From positions 124,001-188,000 of the forward strand of contig JAPDRN010000050.1 in the NCBI GenBank assembly GCA_030247855.1: a stretch of 64,000 nt of DNA. The letters are read 5' to 3'. The stretch comes from Knufia peltigerae (taxonomy: Eukaryota; Ascomycota; Eurotiomycetes; Chaetothyriales; Trichomeriaceae). Made by a program: the position numbers and the translations under genes. The notes below the pieces were generated by a model, which saw nothing but the letters and a program-made list of their open reading frames with translations, had not been told where the DNA came from and did no database searches. Below are positions 1-11,460 of the stretch, piece after piece; within the stretch, counting starts at the first letter, position 1; every line of letters begins with the position of its first letter.

Positions 1-408
1 CCGTACTTTAGGTAGGCTTTCAACGAACATAGTCTACTATTCTGCCACTCATAATGATTGTATCACTATGGAGCACGCGTGTACACGTATCTACGTGCGT
101 AAATCCTCGTGTAATGACTTCCAAAAATCCAAAAGTCATCATCATAATCATAGATATCTAGGTAGATGAATCGGGTACTGTAATTTACTATGCTGTTCTA
201 TAATATATATCGTGGGAATAAATCATCATCGTCATCACCGTCGTCCTTTTTTATGTGTCAACGTCTTTCGGAACCACAGTCATCGGCAGAGGCCGTCCGG
301 AACATGTACTGCGTAGATCGTAGATTGTAGACCGTACTAGATTGTACTCGTACTCGTAGAAGACTGTTTCGTTCTGGGTATGACGTACCGAGTACAACGT
401 ACAGACAA
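1..408. other. intergenic, no gene seen
   Basis: This AT-rich stretch lies downstream of the OPT transporter stop and probably holds its 3' untranslated region. It contains short simple runs (CATCATCGTCATC-like near 226-240). I see no supported coding region, tRNA or repeat family. Confidence 0.5.
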
Positions 409-2601
409 TCACAAATGCGGTACACCAACGCTCGCGAGGACGAGGTTGAGAATACTCACGACACCTTCGCCCAGGATCAGACCGCTCGCGAGGACAATGA
501 CCCTCGTCTCGCCTCGCTGTTTCCACGTGATCCACCAATAACTGATGACCCCGCCGACGGTCCTCGCGAGAGTGAAGCTCGGCGTGTTGTACATGCCCAC
601 GGCGACGGCGATGCCCCCTGGGATCCAGGAGTGGAGGGTACGACACCACGGTTTCTCATCGCTGTAGGCGAGCAGGTAGATGCGTAGCGAGGTAGTGAGT
701 ACGAAGATGGCCCCGAAGACGAGTGCGACTTGCCACGCCATGGGTGGGAGACCTTTGCCCGTGACGAGGCGGGCGGTGAAAATCCAGACGTACGCCGTGG
801 GGATCTCGAACAGTTCGCCGGGGACTTGATACACCGAGACGTAAAGCTTGTACACGGCGGCCGAGACAAACGCACCCACCAGGCTGCCGATCATTTGCCC
901 GTAGAACTGGGCTTTGGGGCTCGCACCGATGAGGTGGCCCGCTTTGAGGTCCTGGAGCATGTCGCCGGCTTGAAGGGCACCTGCTTCGCTGACGGCGCCG
1001 GCGAGGAGGTTGATTATGATTGCGTGATTGCCGTGCGTCGTACCTGTCGGAGTGACGAGGGCGAAGACGAGTTGGGTGAGTTTGGAAATGCCGGACACAG
1101 GGTTTAAGTCCGTTTCGCCAAGAGCGCGAACGCCCATTATAGAAAGGATGCATGCGAGAAGCATGGCGAGGATGTTTAGGCCAATGGGAATGTAGCTGCC
1201 GAATGTGACGTGGATGCAGAGCACACAGAGGAGAAGCGTTACAGGAAGCAAAATCATCACAGTGCGCCCGGAGATGAGATGGTGGAGAGGTGCGTCATCG
1301 GGAGGATCGTCCGATTGAGACTTTACTGGTTCGAAGTTGGCGGAATGGGGGGATTTCAGAGCGAGATAGCCGGCCATCTTGTGGCCGAAGAGAAAGTCAA
1401 ACCAGGAGTCGCTGTGCTGGTAATGTTGTTGGGCAGAGTGGATCCAGTCCGGACCATGGATCAAAGTCGGTCGGAGGATCAGCCAGCCCAAGTTGACAAC
1501 CGCATCGGCGAGCATGATGGCCAAACTCACCCAGACAATCCAGCCTTTGCTTCCCGTCTCCCAGTCGTCAACGGAACCTGGAGCCCAGCCTTTATGTTTA
1601 GCTATGGGGCTTAGGATTGCCCATCCGACAATGGCGCCGAGAAGCATGTGGAAGGTTGTTGCCGGACCCATGATAATGCCTTGACCGACGTATGCCGGGG
1701 AGGGATTCAGTGTCCAAACCCATGTGTTGGCAAGGTAGGTACCAAAGATGGGGAGTTTGTGTAGGATAGGCAGGAAGTATTGAAGTAGAGTGTAGGACCC
1801 AGATCCAGTAAAGGCCAGAAGGAGAAGTCGAATCTGTTTCTTCCAGTCAGTTCGTACATCGCGCTCGTTGGCTGTACTGTCGGCGTCGTCTCTCTCGTTC
1901 TCAGTGAGAAGCTCTTCACGTTCCTCTGTCCCTTGTGTACTGATTTCTCGACCTTTGGCCTCGTCACTTTTGGCACCACCGTGCAAAACACTGATCATGA
2001 GTGCCGTCGCAGTGCCGCTGGGAAATTTGAGCCGCTCTCGAATGATGACCTGTTTCCTCAGCGGTACAGCAAAGACCACACCAAAGAGGCACAATCCCAC
2101 GCCCCAGATGAATAGCCTCCATATGCCGAGATCTATTGGGGCACCCTCGCTCTTCTTCAACAGGAATTCTAAACTGGGCATAACACCAACGAAGCCCAGG
2201 CCTAATGGCATGGTTCCCACGGCTCCGGCGACTGTCTGTACCAACACGTTCTCCACTGGTGTAAATGGAAGTGCCAGATACGGTGATAACGCCTTGAATA
2301 TAGCAAACCCTATCAGCGATGCGGGCATGGCCATGCCTGACACCCATCCGGTTTGAAGACCGAAGTATGTATTTGAGAAACATATTATAATGCCAATGCC
2401 CGTTCCCACCAGCACACCTCGGAGTGTAAAGTTCGTCCCATCGAGTGCAGAGTCGGCCGCACCCGGACTGGCGTAACATGCATGATCGGACCTCGTGCGG
2501 GAGATGTCCTGCTGGGTGGCATCGGAGGCGGATAACTCATGTTGTTGCGCCGGTGATTGCGGCGATGGGGACGGAGAGCGGGCGTTTCTGTCGGGTAACA
2601 T
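409..2601 (-). CDS. OPT-superfamily oligopeptide/metal-chelate transporter
   Basis: A single open frame of 730 residues starts at the ATG at 2601. After a hydrophilic, Ser/Pro/Gln-rich N-tail of about 55 residues come many hydrophobic segments. The first (GVLVGTGIGIIICFSNTYFG LQTGW region) is the signature N-terminal helix of the OPT family, in the branch that includes yeast YGL114W and plant YSL proteins. Further motifs are VENVLVQTVAGAVGTMP and the NPSPAYVGQGIIMGP segment. A charged loop (about residues 215-255) interrupts the membrane segments. Family members are proton-coupled importers of small peptides or metal chelates at the plasma membrane or vacuole; the substrate here cannot be read from sequence. 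Its length is normal and no intron is needed. It is divergent from the histidine kinase, with about 830 bases between the two starts. Confidence 0.9.
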   Translation of the reverse strand: MLPDRNARSPSPSPQSPAQQHELSASDATQQDISRTRSDHACYASPGAADSALDGTNFTLRGVLVGTGIGIIICFSNTYFGLQTGWVSGMAMPASLIGFAIFKALSPYLALPFTPVENVLVQTVAGAVGTMPLGLGFVGVMPSLEFLLKKSEGAPIDLGIWRLFIWGVGLCLFGVVFAVPLRKQVIIRERLKFPSGTATALMISVLHGGAKSDEAKGREISTQGTEEREELLTENERDDADSTANERDVRTDWKKQIRLLLLAFTGSGSYTLLQYFLPILHKLPIFGTYLANTWVWTLNPSPAYVGQGIIMGPATTFHMLLGAIVGWAILSPIAKHKGWAPGSVDDWETGSKGWIVWVSLAIMLADAVVNLGWLILRPTLIHGPDWIHSAQQHYQHSDSWFDFLFGHKMAGYLALKSPHSANFEPVKSQSDDPPDDAPLHHLISGRTVMILLPVTLLLCVLCIHVTFGSYIPIGLNILAMLLACILSIMGVRALGETDLNPVSGISKLTQLVFALVTPTGTTHGNHAIIINLLAGAVSEAGALQAGDMLQDLKAGHLIGASPKAQFYGQMIGSLVGAFVSAAVYKLYVSVYQVPGELFEIPTAYVWIFTARLVTGKGLPPMAWQVALVFGAIFVLTTSLRIYLLAYSDEKPWCRTLHSWIPGGIAVAVGMYNTPSFTLARTVGGVISYWWITWKQRGETRVIVLASGLILGEGVVSILNLVLASVGVPHL

Positions 2602-3430
2602 GACGTTCCCAGGTTTATCGAAGAAGGATTGCGGGACAGTTTGTTATAGCCATATGGAGTGGCCTGGTTTCAACCTCCCATGGTCCTCCTAGTGACGGGC
2701 ATTGAAAAATCTGTGGGTGTCGCAGTAGTTGGCTGCGTGTAAATTGCTTACAGGATGATAGAGAGACATGACGCGATCGGATTTCCTCGCCGTTCTGTAC
2801 ATCACGTGTGTGATCGATGACTAACTTCAAGGGTCTCCTCGCTCTCGTTCTCGTACAGGCTTGTCCTCGTATCGGTAGCCCCGCCTGCAATTGACTGCGC
2901 CTAGTGAGTCTTTTGCCTTGCGGTTGATGTGGATCTGAACATGGACGATTCATAGATTCCCATGGTTTGAAAGTCGATTCGATCTGGGCCTCATTCCATG
3001 CCGCTTCCATGGACCCTCGACTGTCCGTCTCAACCTTGTTATTTGAGATTCAATCACCCTTGACAGCCCGACATTATCCAATGGCGCCCGGATGATTGTA
3101 CCCGCTGGGATATTCCAGGCTTTGACACGGGCCCGTGGTCATTCCCACAGACCCCCTCCGCATCCTACTTCGTACCTTGGACAGCCTGGAACGACGCCTT
3201 GAATTCTTACCCCAGTCCAGTCCAAAAGATCCTTCGTTTAGGCCGAGCCGCTCTCTGTTCTGAGGTCGCACAAAGTCTTGTCTTCTCGTCGCCTGTATTG
3301 TCCCTCACGCAAGTCCAAATTTGCCTCGACGATGCTTTGCATGCGCCAGATAGGGTTTTTACGAGAACCAACGGCGGCTGCAAGACTTCCGTGAATGCTT
3401 GCCCGTCTAGACACCACCAAGCCGACCGAT
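2602..3430. promoter_or_regulatory. divergent promoter region, OPT transporter / histidine kinase
   Basis: About 830 bases separate the two divergent start codons, so this must hold both promoters and 5' leaders. I see no convincing coding region and no individual site that I would name. Confidence 0.45.
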
Positions 3431-6400
3431 ATGGCTCCCGACGGCTATCGCGAAGGCGCGCGGGAGCGTGAGATGCACAGGTTTGTGGTCCTAGCAAGCC
3501 ATGGTGGGTTTGTGCTAACACTTGATGCAGATATTACCAACCGTGGCTAGACACCTTTATGTCTACCAGAGACCTCCATCCAGTCGCTCAGCTTCCCCCC
3601 GAGAAAACCTATAGACCTCGATCATCTCGAGACAAGGCATTGACAGCATTTGCGCAGTTAGGATGTCTTCGCCTACGTGCGAAAAGAGGGATTGTGACGC
3701 TATTGGATGCTAAGAAACAGTACATCATCGCTGAAGCAACACAGTCATTGTCGCTTCTGTCTGATTCGCAACATGCGACAGGTGATGAACTGTGGTTTGG
3801 TAACTCCTTCATCCAACGAGATAGCGGCGTGTCGGGTGATGCCATGTTCCCAGATACTTACACTGCGCATGGACCCAATGGGTATACCTACAGCGCTCCC
3901 GCCTTGGTTATAGGGGATATGACGAAGCACGAGAAGTACTGGACTCGTGGCTATGCTGGTAATGGAGTCTCTTTCTATTGTGGAGTGCCCATTACGACAA
4001 GGCAGGGCTATGTGATTGGGGTCTACACGGTTTCGGACGATGAGCCCCGCGATCGCCTTCAGGCTGATGAGTTGAGGTTTATGGTCGATATGGCCGTCAT
4101 CGTTGCCCAGCATCTCGAGACTGTCAAAGGTGACCAAGCTAGAGTACGAGGAGAACGACTGATCCAGGGGATTGGAACATTCATCGTGGGACCTGCTAGC
4201 GATGGCAACAAACAACCTGGTCCCAATTTTGCTCCTCAACAGCCATCTGCCTTCACTTCTTCCGAGACTAAGACTGGTCTAGATGATGTCAAGGAGCCAG
4301 TGCCAGACGAATCTGATAAGCCAAGTAAGTTCAAAGGCATGGTTATAGGTGACGCAAATGAAGCTTCAGAAGAGCGCAAGCACCAGATGGGACAGGCTGT
4401 GCAATCAGAAGTTCAAAATCATTTCATCGATACCCCTGAGGCTCCAAAAAACTCAATTCCAGCCGCACACAATGGAGAGCAGAAGGTCGACAAGAACTCT
4501 CGTCAAAGGCGTCCCAGCGGACCCCCAAGGGCCAAATCAGGAACTGGGAAGACTATGACGGATGCCCAAGATGCGTTTGATCGAGCGGCGTCAATTCTTC
4601 GCGACTGTATCAAGGCTGATGGTGTTGTTTTCCTGGATGCCAGCTCCGCGAACCTCAGCTCCGGCTCGGCTATGAATGATTCTGAGCCCGGTGTTCATAC
4701 TATGCAACACACCAGGAACAAAGGCAGACGCTTGATCGAGCTGAAGGAGGGTATCGAGCCACAAATTCCCTTTGGGCCTGAGCCAAACGGGGTCATCGGT
4801 CTCCACGACGACAGCGACTCCAACTCTTCTACGACGGCACGAAGCGCTAGCGACTCTTCCACCACGACGCCCAAGAAAGACTTCTGTGATGTATTGGGTG
4901 TATCTGTCTCCAAGCCAACCAAGGCCCTGAACATTACCCTACAAAGGATAAGTCGATTCGTTCGCCATCATCCGACAGGAAAATGTTTCGTCTTCGATAG
5001 CCATGGCCGGCCTGCCTCAAGTGACGACAGTTCTGGTTCTGGCCTCCCCTCAGATGAAAACAGCCTACAACCTGTGAACACTCCTTCTTCGACAGCAGTA
5101 AGGCAGGTCAGCACCACCAGAGCGCTGGCGAAGGTCTTGCCGGACGCACGAAACATCGTCTTCCTTCCGCTTTGGGATTACGCCAAGGACAGATGGCATG
5201 CAGCAGTCGTTCTTTGGTCGAATGACCCACACACACTCACCAACATTCAAGACGACATGGCGTACCTCGTGGCATTCAACAATGCAGTCATCAACGAGAT
5301 CAACCGCATCAATCTGGCTCTCTCTGACACTGCGAAAGCAACATTTCTTGCAAACATCTCGCATGAACTACGGTCGCCGTTACATGGTATCCTTGGAAGC
5401 ATTGAATTTCTTCACGACACGGCAATGGACGACTTTCAGGCTGGCATGGTGATCTCGGTAGAAACCTGTGGCAAGACCTTGCTCGACACAGTGAATCACG
5501 TTCTTGATTATGCCAAAATAAACAATCTTTCAGGTCGTACTTCACGAAAGACCGGCTCAACACGGAATCAAGGGTATCAACAAGCCACGAATTCTGATGA
5601 CAGTCTGACGGTGGATTTCGATATGGCATTGATTGTAGAAGAGGCAGTGGAAGCGGTCTATGCTGGCCAAGTATTTCGCACCGCCAATGGTGACGCTCTC
5701 CAAGGCAAAGGCCCCACCCAGTCTGCTGCTGGACGGGCAATGGAAAAGAGGCAAGATGCCAGATCCAACATCAGTGAAGCGTCAGCAATTGCCTCTAACA
5801 AGGTTCGCCTTACGCTCAACATCGACGACCACACGAATTGGAATGTGAGATCCCAACCAGGAGCAGTGCGACGTCTTGTTATGAATATTCTAGGAAATGC
5901 CCTGAAATATACCAGTGAAGGGAGCATTGATGTTTCGCTAGAGATTGACCGCAGCCGCAAGAAGCGCCACTCACATGTTCATGCCCTTTTGAGAGTCACT
6001 GATACAGGCAGGGGCATGTCGGGTGATTTCATGAAGAATCATGCCTTTACTGCATTCGCTCAGGAAGACTCGCTGGCAACTGGGACAGGCCTCGGTTTGA
6101 GCATCGTTCGACAAATCGTGGACGCTCTTGGGGGCAAGATTGATCTTGCAAGTGAGAAAGACAGAGGAACTGAGATCAGCACCTGGCTGAGCCTTCCGCG
6201 AAGCCAAGCAGCCCCTCCGCAAGATTTTGAGAAGAACATCATGACTGAGATGCGCTCGCGAACGAAAGGTCTTGATATATCACTCCTGTTGCCGCAGTTG
6301 GAAAAACAAAACAACGGTTCTCAAGTCCAGCCTCTGCGTGAAATGCCTTCGGTCGAAAGCTCCATGCGCAATTTGTTGTCTCAGTGGTTCAGCATGAAAG

Positions 6401-7546
6401 TCACGACGGATGATAGCATGGAGGGGCGCTCGCCGCACTTCTTTCTCTACCCCGAGCCGCCTCCGATCGACTTTCTCATGCACAATCACGGTAAGCCCAA
6501 CGCCGAAAGAGAGATACCAGTCATCGTTTTGTGTACGAACGCATTCGAGGCTGCCAGTCTAAGGACTCATGGCCTGCATCGACTCACCGACATAGGACGA
6601 ATAATTGAAATCATATCTCAACCCTGCGGTCCACACAAGCTTGCCAAAGTCCTTCACCGATGCATGCAACGAATGGACCTGCTCCAAGACCAGGGTCGTT
6701 CGAAATCATGGGAGCATGTGTCATTGTCTTTGAATCGCAAAAAGGATAAGAGCTCTCGCATGTTTTCTCGTGATGCGAATCTGTCGCAGGGCGAGTCTGA
6801 TGATGAACTGGACGGGGTTGAGGGCTTCTCGAAGAGTAGAGACAATAGCAGAGTCTCTTTATCGTCGCAGAAACCTGCTCAACAAGAGTTCGAGTCCTCC
6901 GAATCTATAGATCCAGCTGTTGCTTCCGCCGAACACGTCCAAGGAAACGATTTCGCCGACAAGTCAAAATCTACGGGCGAGGAAAAGAACGCGAACTCAT
7001 CGCAAATGGATGGAAAGGCTGAAGGCCAGGTTTCCCCCAAAGCGAACGATGTACCGGTAGATCAAAGACCTCGAGTACTTGTGGTTGATGACAACCATAT
7101 CAATCTACACCTTCTTATAACGTTCGTTAGGAAGACGAACCATCCCCACGAATCAGCTACTGACGGACTCAAGGCCCTTGAGGCATATAAACGAAGTGTG
7201 CTCGAGGAGAAGAACGGCTTCAAATATATCCTTATGGATATTTCAATGCCGGTCATGAACGGCATTGTTTCTACTCGAGAGATCCGCCAGTTTGAAAAGG
7301 AGAACAACATCAGGGATCCAGTGGAGATTATCGCACTGACAGGCTTGGGGAGTGAAAGTGCGCAAAATGAAGCTTACCAAGCTGGCTTTGATCATTTTTT
7401 GAGTAAGCCAATTGTGAGTAGTCCATCGCTCTGATCCTGAAACCCCCCTCCCTCCCCCTGTCGAGTACCTTTATCAGGCGAGAAACACAATACTAACATC
7501 TCTTGTTTTTAAGAAATTCAAGGACCTGCAAAAACTGCTCCGGTAA
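3431..7546 (+). CDS. GAF-containing hybrid sensor histidine kinase
   Basis: The model has three exons: 3431-3480, 3531-7413 and 7514-7546 (1321 aa). The first intron (50 bp) has a GCTAACA branch; the second ends after TACTAACATC. Exon 1 gives the conserved opening MAPDGYREGARERE, which runs into YYQPWLDTF in exon 2; the last exon supplies KFKDLQKLLR, the end of the receiver. Domains in order: GAF-like sensor (about 60-220), a long low-complexity linker, HisKA with phospho-acceptor H628 in NISHELRSP, an HATPase with N-box (NILGNALKYT), DTGRGMS and GTGLGLSIV, a degenerate receiver-like stretch (about 930-1040) and a C-terminal receiver with VVDDN and phospho-acceptor D1253 in MDISMPVMNG. Fungal kinases of this kind pass phosphate through an HPt protein to response regulators. 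The signal sensed is unknown. No membrane segment is seen, so it is probably cytosolic. Confidence 0.93.
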
Positions 7547-8569
7547 GGAGATATGCAACAAGGGAAAGTTGTTTTTGTCTTGCAATAGGAAAGCGATGGA
7601 GTTTCAAGGCATGAGGATCACTTTACAGCGAGTCTGCGCGGCTTACTCTGGGTTTTGCTTTTTCCTACTCTACTCGACTCTTCTACCCGTCGCCATGGCT
7701 ACGAATAGCTACCTACCTAGCCTACTTCGGCGTTTTGATGACTTGAAATGAGAGGTGCATCTGCGAAATATGGGTGGATTTCTCGCTTTGGCTCCATCTG
7801 GCCCGGCTCTGTCCCCATGCGCCCCCGTCTCGGGTAGACACCGAGGAGAAGTGCATGGATCTTGGACATGATGAATGAGGTTTTCATTTTTATGTACCTG
7901 ACGTACACTTAAGTCATACGTATCTGCGCAAGTATAAGTACCTAGGTATAGCCGCTTAATGCATTGTCTTTCATCGTGCAGAAGAAGGAGTTATGTTGCA
8001 TGAATCTAACACGTGACCTACAGCTAAGCAGCACTGTATTGATCCTCGTAATCGTATATCAATTCGTAGAGGCCAGAAAGGATCAGCCGGGGAGACAGAA
8101 CAGCTGCCTTCGTCTGTTGACGCCATAAGCAGTTCCATTTACGAAAGAACATCCCCTGGAGGAAGAGGCTAATTGGCGACCACACAATCTTCTCGCAGGT
8201 CAGACTTCTCCGACATCCACCGACTTCCGTCGATGCCTCCGACAGCCGAATGTCCATAACCAACCACCAGACCATCTTTGGTGCTTATCCGAAGAACTCT
8301 CCTCATAGTCTTCTTCATACGAGTGGACTGTCAAATACTGCATGGTCCTTTGCTCTCTGTATATTGGCCGGGAGCTCCACCAACCCTCACTCCCCGGGGA
8401 TCCCACTAGTTGGTGTCTTACTGCCTTCTTCCTATTCTGGCCTTTGCAATTGCGGAGTCGAGCAGTCCGCAATGCCTTTCGTCGCTCCCTCCTCTTGAAC
8501 AATAACACAGTCTAAGTATGGTGTAGGTAAGGTTAAAACCCCCCTCACAAAAGCCTGCACTGGTGGCTC
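7547..8569. other. intergenic, no gene seen
   Basis: This 1-kb stretch follows the kinase stop and precedes the zinc-cluster regulator. It contains the 10-bp palindrome TACCTAGGTA at 7939-7948, which recurs at 22541-22550. Short open frames here show no recognisable protein. Confidence 0.45.
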
Positions 8570-10241
8570 ATGGCTGATGGCAGTCTGCATCAGCCGACCC
8601 AGCCCTATCTGTCACCCCCAATACGGAAAAGAAAAGGAAAGGAAAGAAACACAGTTACTCAGACAGTGTCAACCCTGATGTCTCGACCTTCCAGGGCCAG
8701 CAGTACTACCTGCACTACGTGCAGAGCCCGCAAGGTGCGGTGCGATGGCAATCGCCATGTCTGCAGCAATTGTGACAGACTTGGTCTTCCTTGCTTCTAC
8801 CAACAAGCCACGGGCCGAGAAGATGATTTTACACTCCATTTGCCCCGTCAGCGAGCCCAGCGGGCGTGCCGCGAATGTCGCCGTCGGAAGATGCGCTGTA
8901 CTGGCGATACTCCTTCGTGTGACCGATGCCAACATTTGCGGTTCGAGTGCTCGTATCCAGACTCTCGAACGTCACGGGCTGCTCAGACGACATCAAACGG
9001 AGGCAACATTCTGCAAGTTGCCTTGGACATAGAGCAGAGAGATTCACCAGCTGGGGCCGTAGAAGCCTCGACCGCCAACAGCGATACACCAGGCCTGTCC
9101 ATAAGTTTTAATCCGACTTCACACACGGGTGATGCGTAAGTGCTCTACACAACATCCTTCACCAGATGAATGGTGCTTATGATGTCCTAGGCCACTGCTC
9201 CCGGACGAAGCTACCATGGTTCACGTCTTTGACAACTTCTTTCAGCACTTGTATCATGTCCCAGTGCTATCGTTCCTTCACAGAGCGTCCCTTGTCCAGC
9301 GATACAAGTCTGGGTTGAGAGACGAGGCCTTACTGCACGTTTGGTGGCGCCAGTGTCATTGCGATCTATACCGGATCGTGCTAGACGGTTTACACGAGGC
9401 CTTGCCAAGCGCCACGATCCATCAACTCGATCAGAGCTTTGTGATGGTCTGCCAACAGCAATGTTTCGAAAAGGCTACCGAGATTGTGGGGATTTTCAAA
9501 GTGATTCTGTCTATAAAGACACAGTTACCATTTCTCGACTTCCATCTCCCTATCTGTGCCTACCAATGTGCCAGACTTTTGTTCTACTCCTATCGAACCA
9601 AGATTGCATCATTCCCAATGAGCGCAGAGAAAGTGACTGAACAGGCGCAACGCTGTTTGGATATTGTCAAGGCGTGCACGAGTCCATGGAAGGGACTATT
9701 GACCATCCAAAAGGACCTAGACACGCTGATCCAACGTGGATGTTCCCGATCACCGTCGCCGAGTCCTGCCCCTGAAGATCTTCCAGGAGGAACCCAGAGA
9801 CAGCCTTCGGGACCTGCGTCGTCGCAACAAATGTTTTCACGGCACAGTTTAATCAAGAGAATCGGAATCGTGGACGACAGTGACAATCTCTCCATGCCAC
9901 CGCTGTCCCAAGCCGCATCTACATCCACCCCCTCGATCGCTCAGTCTGGGCTACAGCGGTCCACGGGTTTCGACACTGACACTACGGCTGTGGGAGACAT
10001 GCAGACGGTGGAAGTCGCACTCGTCCAAGATCCTCTCTTTGCCGTTGTTCCATCGACGCCTATCCGGGGAAGTGACGCTTTCGACGGAGCACTTGATTGC
10101 CCACTGAGGCTACCAGGGTCGTTTGGTCTATATCCCTGGGACTGGCCATGCGAACCGTGGCCTGCACGATACGATCTACCAGCACCTTCCATGGGACCGG
10201 ACAATTTCTCTGGAAATATGTGGACAAATTGGACGACATAA
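8570..10241 (+). CDS. double Zn2Cys6 transcription factor, middle region apparently deleted
   Basis: Two exons, 8570-9135 and 9191-10241, are joined through a GTAAGT..TAG intron of 55 bp (538 aa). The N-terminal part carries two complete zinc clusters in tandem, CTTCRARKVRCDG...CSNC...C (about 47-75) and CRECRRRKMRCTG...CDRC...C (about 97-126). After the intron comes LLPDEATMVHVFDNFFQHLYHVPVLSFLH, typical of the start of the fungal regulatory middle homology region. The text then passes directly from KSGLRDEALL to HVWWRQCHCDLYR, which in full-length relatives, as I remember them, are separated by a few hundred residues. The reading frame stays open. The likely role is a nuclear DNA-binding regulator, but the missing core makes function doubtful. 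It converges on a sulfatase pseudogene 76 bases downstream. Confidence 0.85.
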
Positions 10242-10317
10242 GGCTCGAGGCGCCGCGTCGCAACCTCTTGTAAACGCTAAGTCTTACTTCTGCTATAAAA
10301 AACACTAATCCCATGGA

Positions 10318-11460
10318 TCATAAGGGGTGTGCCGGCTCATCTCCAATCTCGAGCATGGTGCGCCTCAATTCGTCTCTGAGGTCTCTGACGATCTGGGCAT
10401 ACTCGGGCAAGCTGTACACATTGAACAGTTAGGGTATCTTTTTCACAATCGAACAGTTCCCATTCCTTCTCTTGACCTCCGGCTTTGGTTCCCGGGAGGT
10501 CAAAGCCTTGGTTGTACCAATAGATGAGCTTGAAGCGTTGGTTCCGCACACCATAATGGGCGTAACAGTCATGCATGGTATCCTAGTGCATCCAATATCG
10601 ATGGTACGCCACTTGACGCCACTGGGTCGGCGTGTTTCCCCGGAGAAGTTCTCTGACCGATCGTCCCTGCATGTACGACGGGATCGTGGTTCCCGCGAGG
10701 TCGAGCCACGTCGGAGCAAAATCGATGTTGGATATTACGTCGTTGCATACAGAGCCCGGCCGTATGAGCTCGGAGTATCGAATCAGGAAGGGCATCTGAA
10801 ACGACTCCTCGTACATGAATCTCTTGTCGAACCAGCCATGGTCACCTAGGAAAAATCCCTGGTCGGAAGTGTAAATGACCACGGTATTGTCCGCCAGGCC
10901 GTTCGAGTCGAGGTAATCCAGTAGTTCCCCGACCCCGTCGTCGATCCCCTGGATACACCGCAGATAGCGCTTCATGTACCTCTGGTATTTGAAATGGCGG
11001 AGCTCATCGCGCGTTCGAAAGGTAAACTTTTCTCCCGTGTCTTTGTCGATGAGCGGCCGCATCTGGGTCACGTCGACCGGGTTGGGCACCTTTGCGATTT
11101 GGGTTTCCGGGAAAGTGACGCTCTCCGACCTCGTCACCGCCTTCGGGCTGCACCAGGCCCAGGTCGAAATAGTCCAGGTCCGCCTCGACCTTGATTTTTG
11201 CTGCCGAAGCGGCCTTCGCGCGGTTCTTATAGTCATCTTCAAACGTCTCGGGCACCCTGACGTCTTCCTGGTACAGGTTGCGGTGTCGAGGGTGACACTC
11301 CCATTTCCGATGGGGGGGCCTTGTGGTGACACATGAGGAAAAAGGGCCTGCCCCGATCTCGGTTGTCGAGCTAATCGATCGATTTCTTCGTGATGATGTC
11401 GGTAGCGTAACCCGGGTTTTTGATCTCCCCCTGGTCCGGCAGACAATCAAACAAATTCGT
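10318..11460 (-). pseudogene. sulfatase pseudogene, 5'-truncated with several lesions
   Basis: Read on the minus strand, three frames together give the C-terminal two-thirds of a sulfatase: CLPDQGEIKNPGYATDIITKKSID, then CHHKAPHRKWECH, then YTSDQGFFLGDHGWFDKRF, MPFLIRY, IDFAPTWLDLAGT and MQGRSVRELL, then AHYGVRNQRFKLIYWYN, EWELFD, LFNVYSLPEYAQIV and EIGDEPAHPL. Lesions read from the sequence: TAG at 11371-11373 where W is expected; one extra C in the C7 run at 11312-11318; a frameshift near 11115-11125; TAG at 10583-10585 after YHRYWMH; and a frameshift near 10428-10436. The N-terminal part with the catalytic Cys is absent. Relatives, from memory, are bacterial-type N-acetylglucosamine-6-sulfatase-like enzymes. 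The order of the lesions cannot be told. Confidence 0.9.

Noticed and set aside
6885..6902. tRNA B-box-like GAGTTCGAGTCC
   Set aside because: It lies inside the histidine kinase coding exon; no A box or acceptor-stem pairing is found around it.
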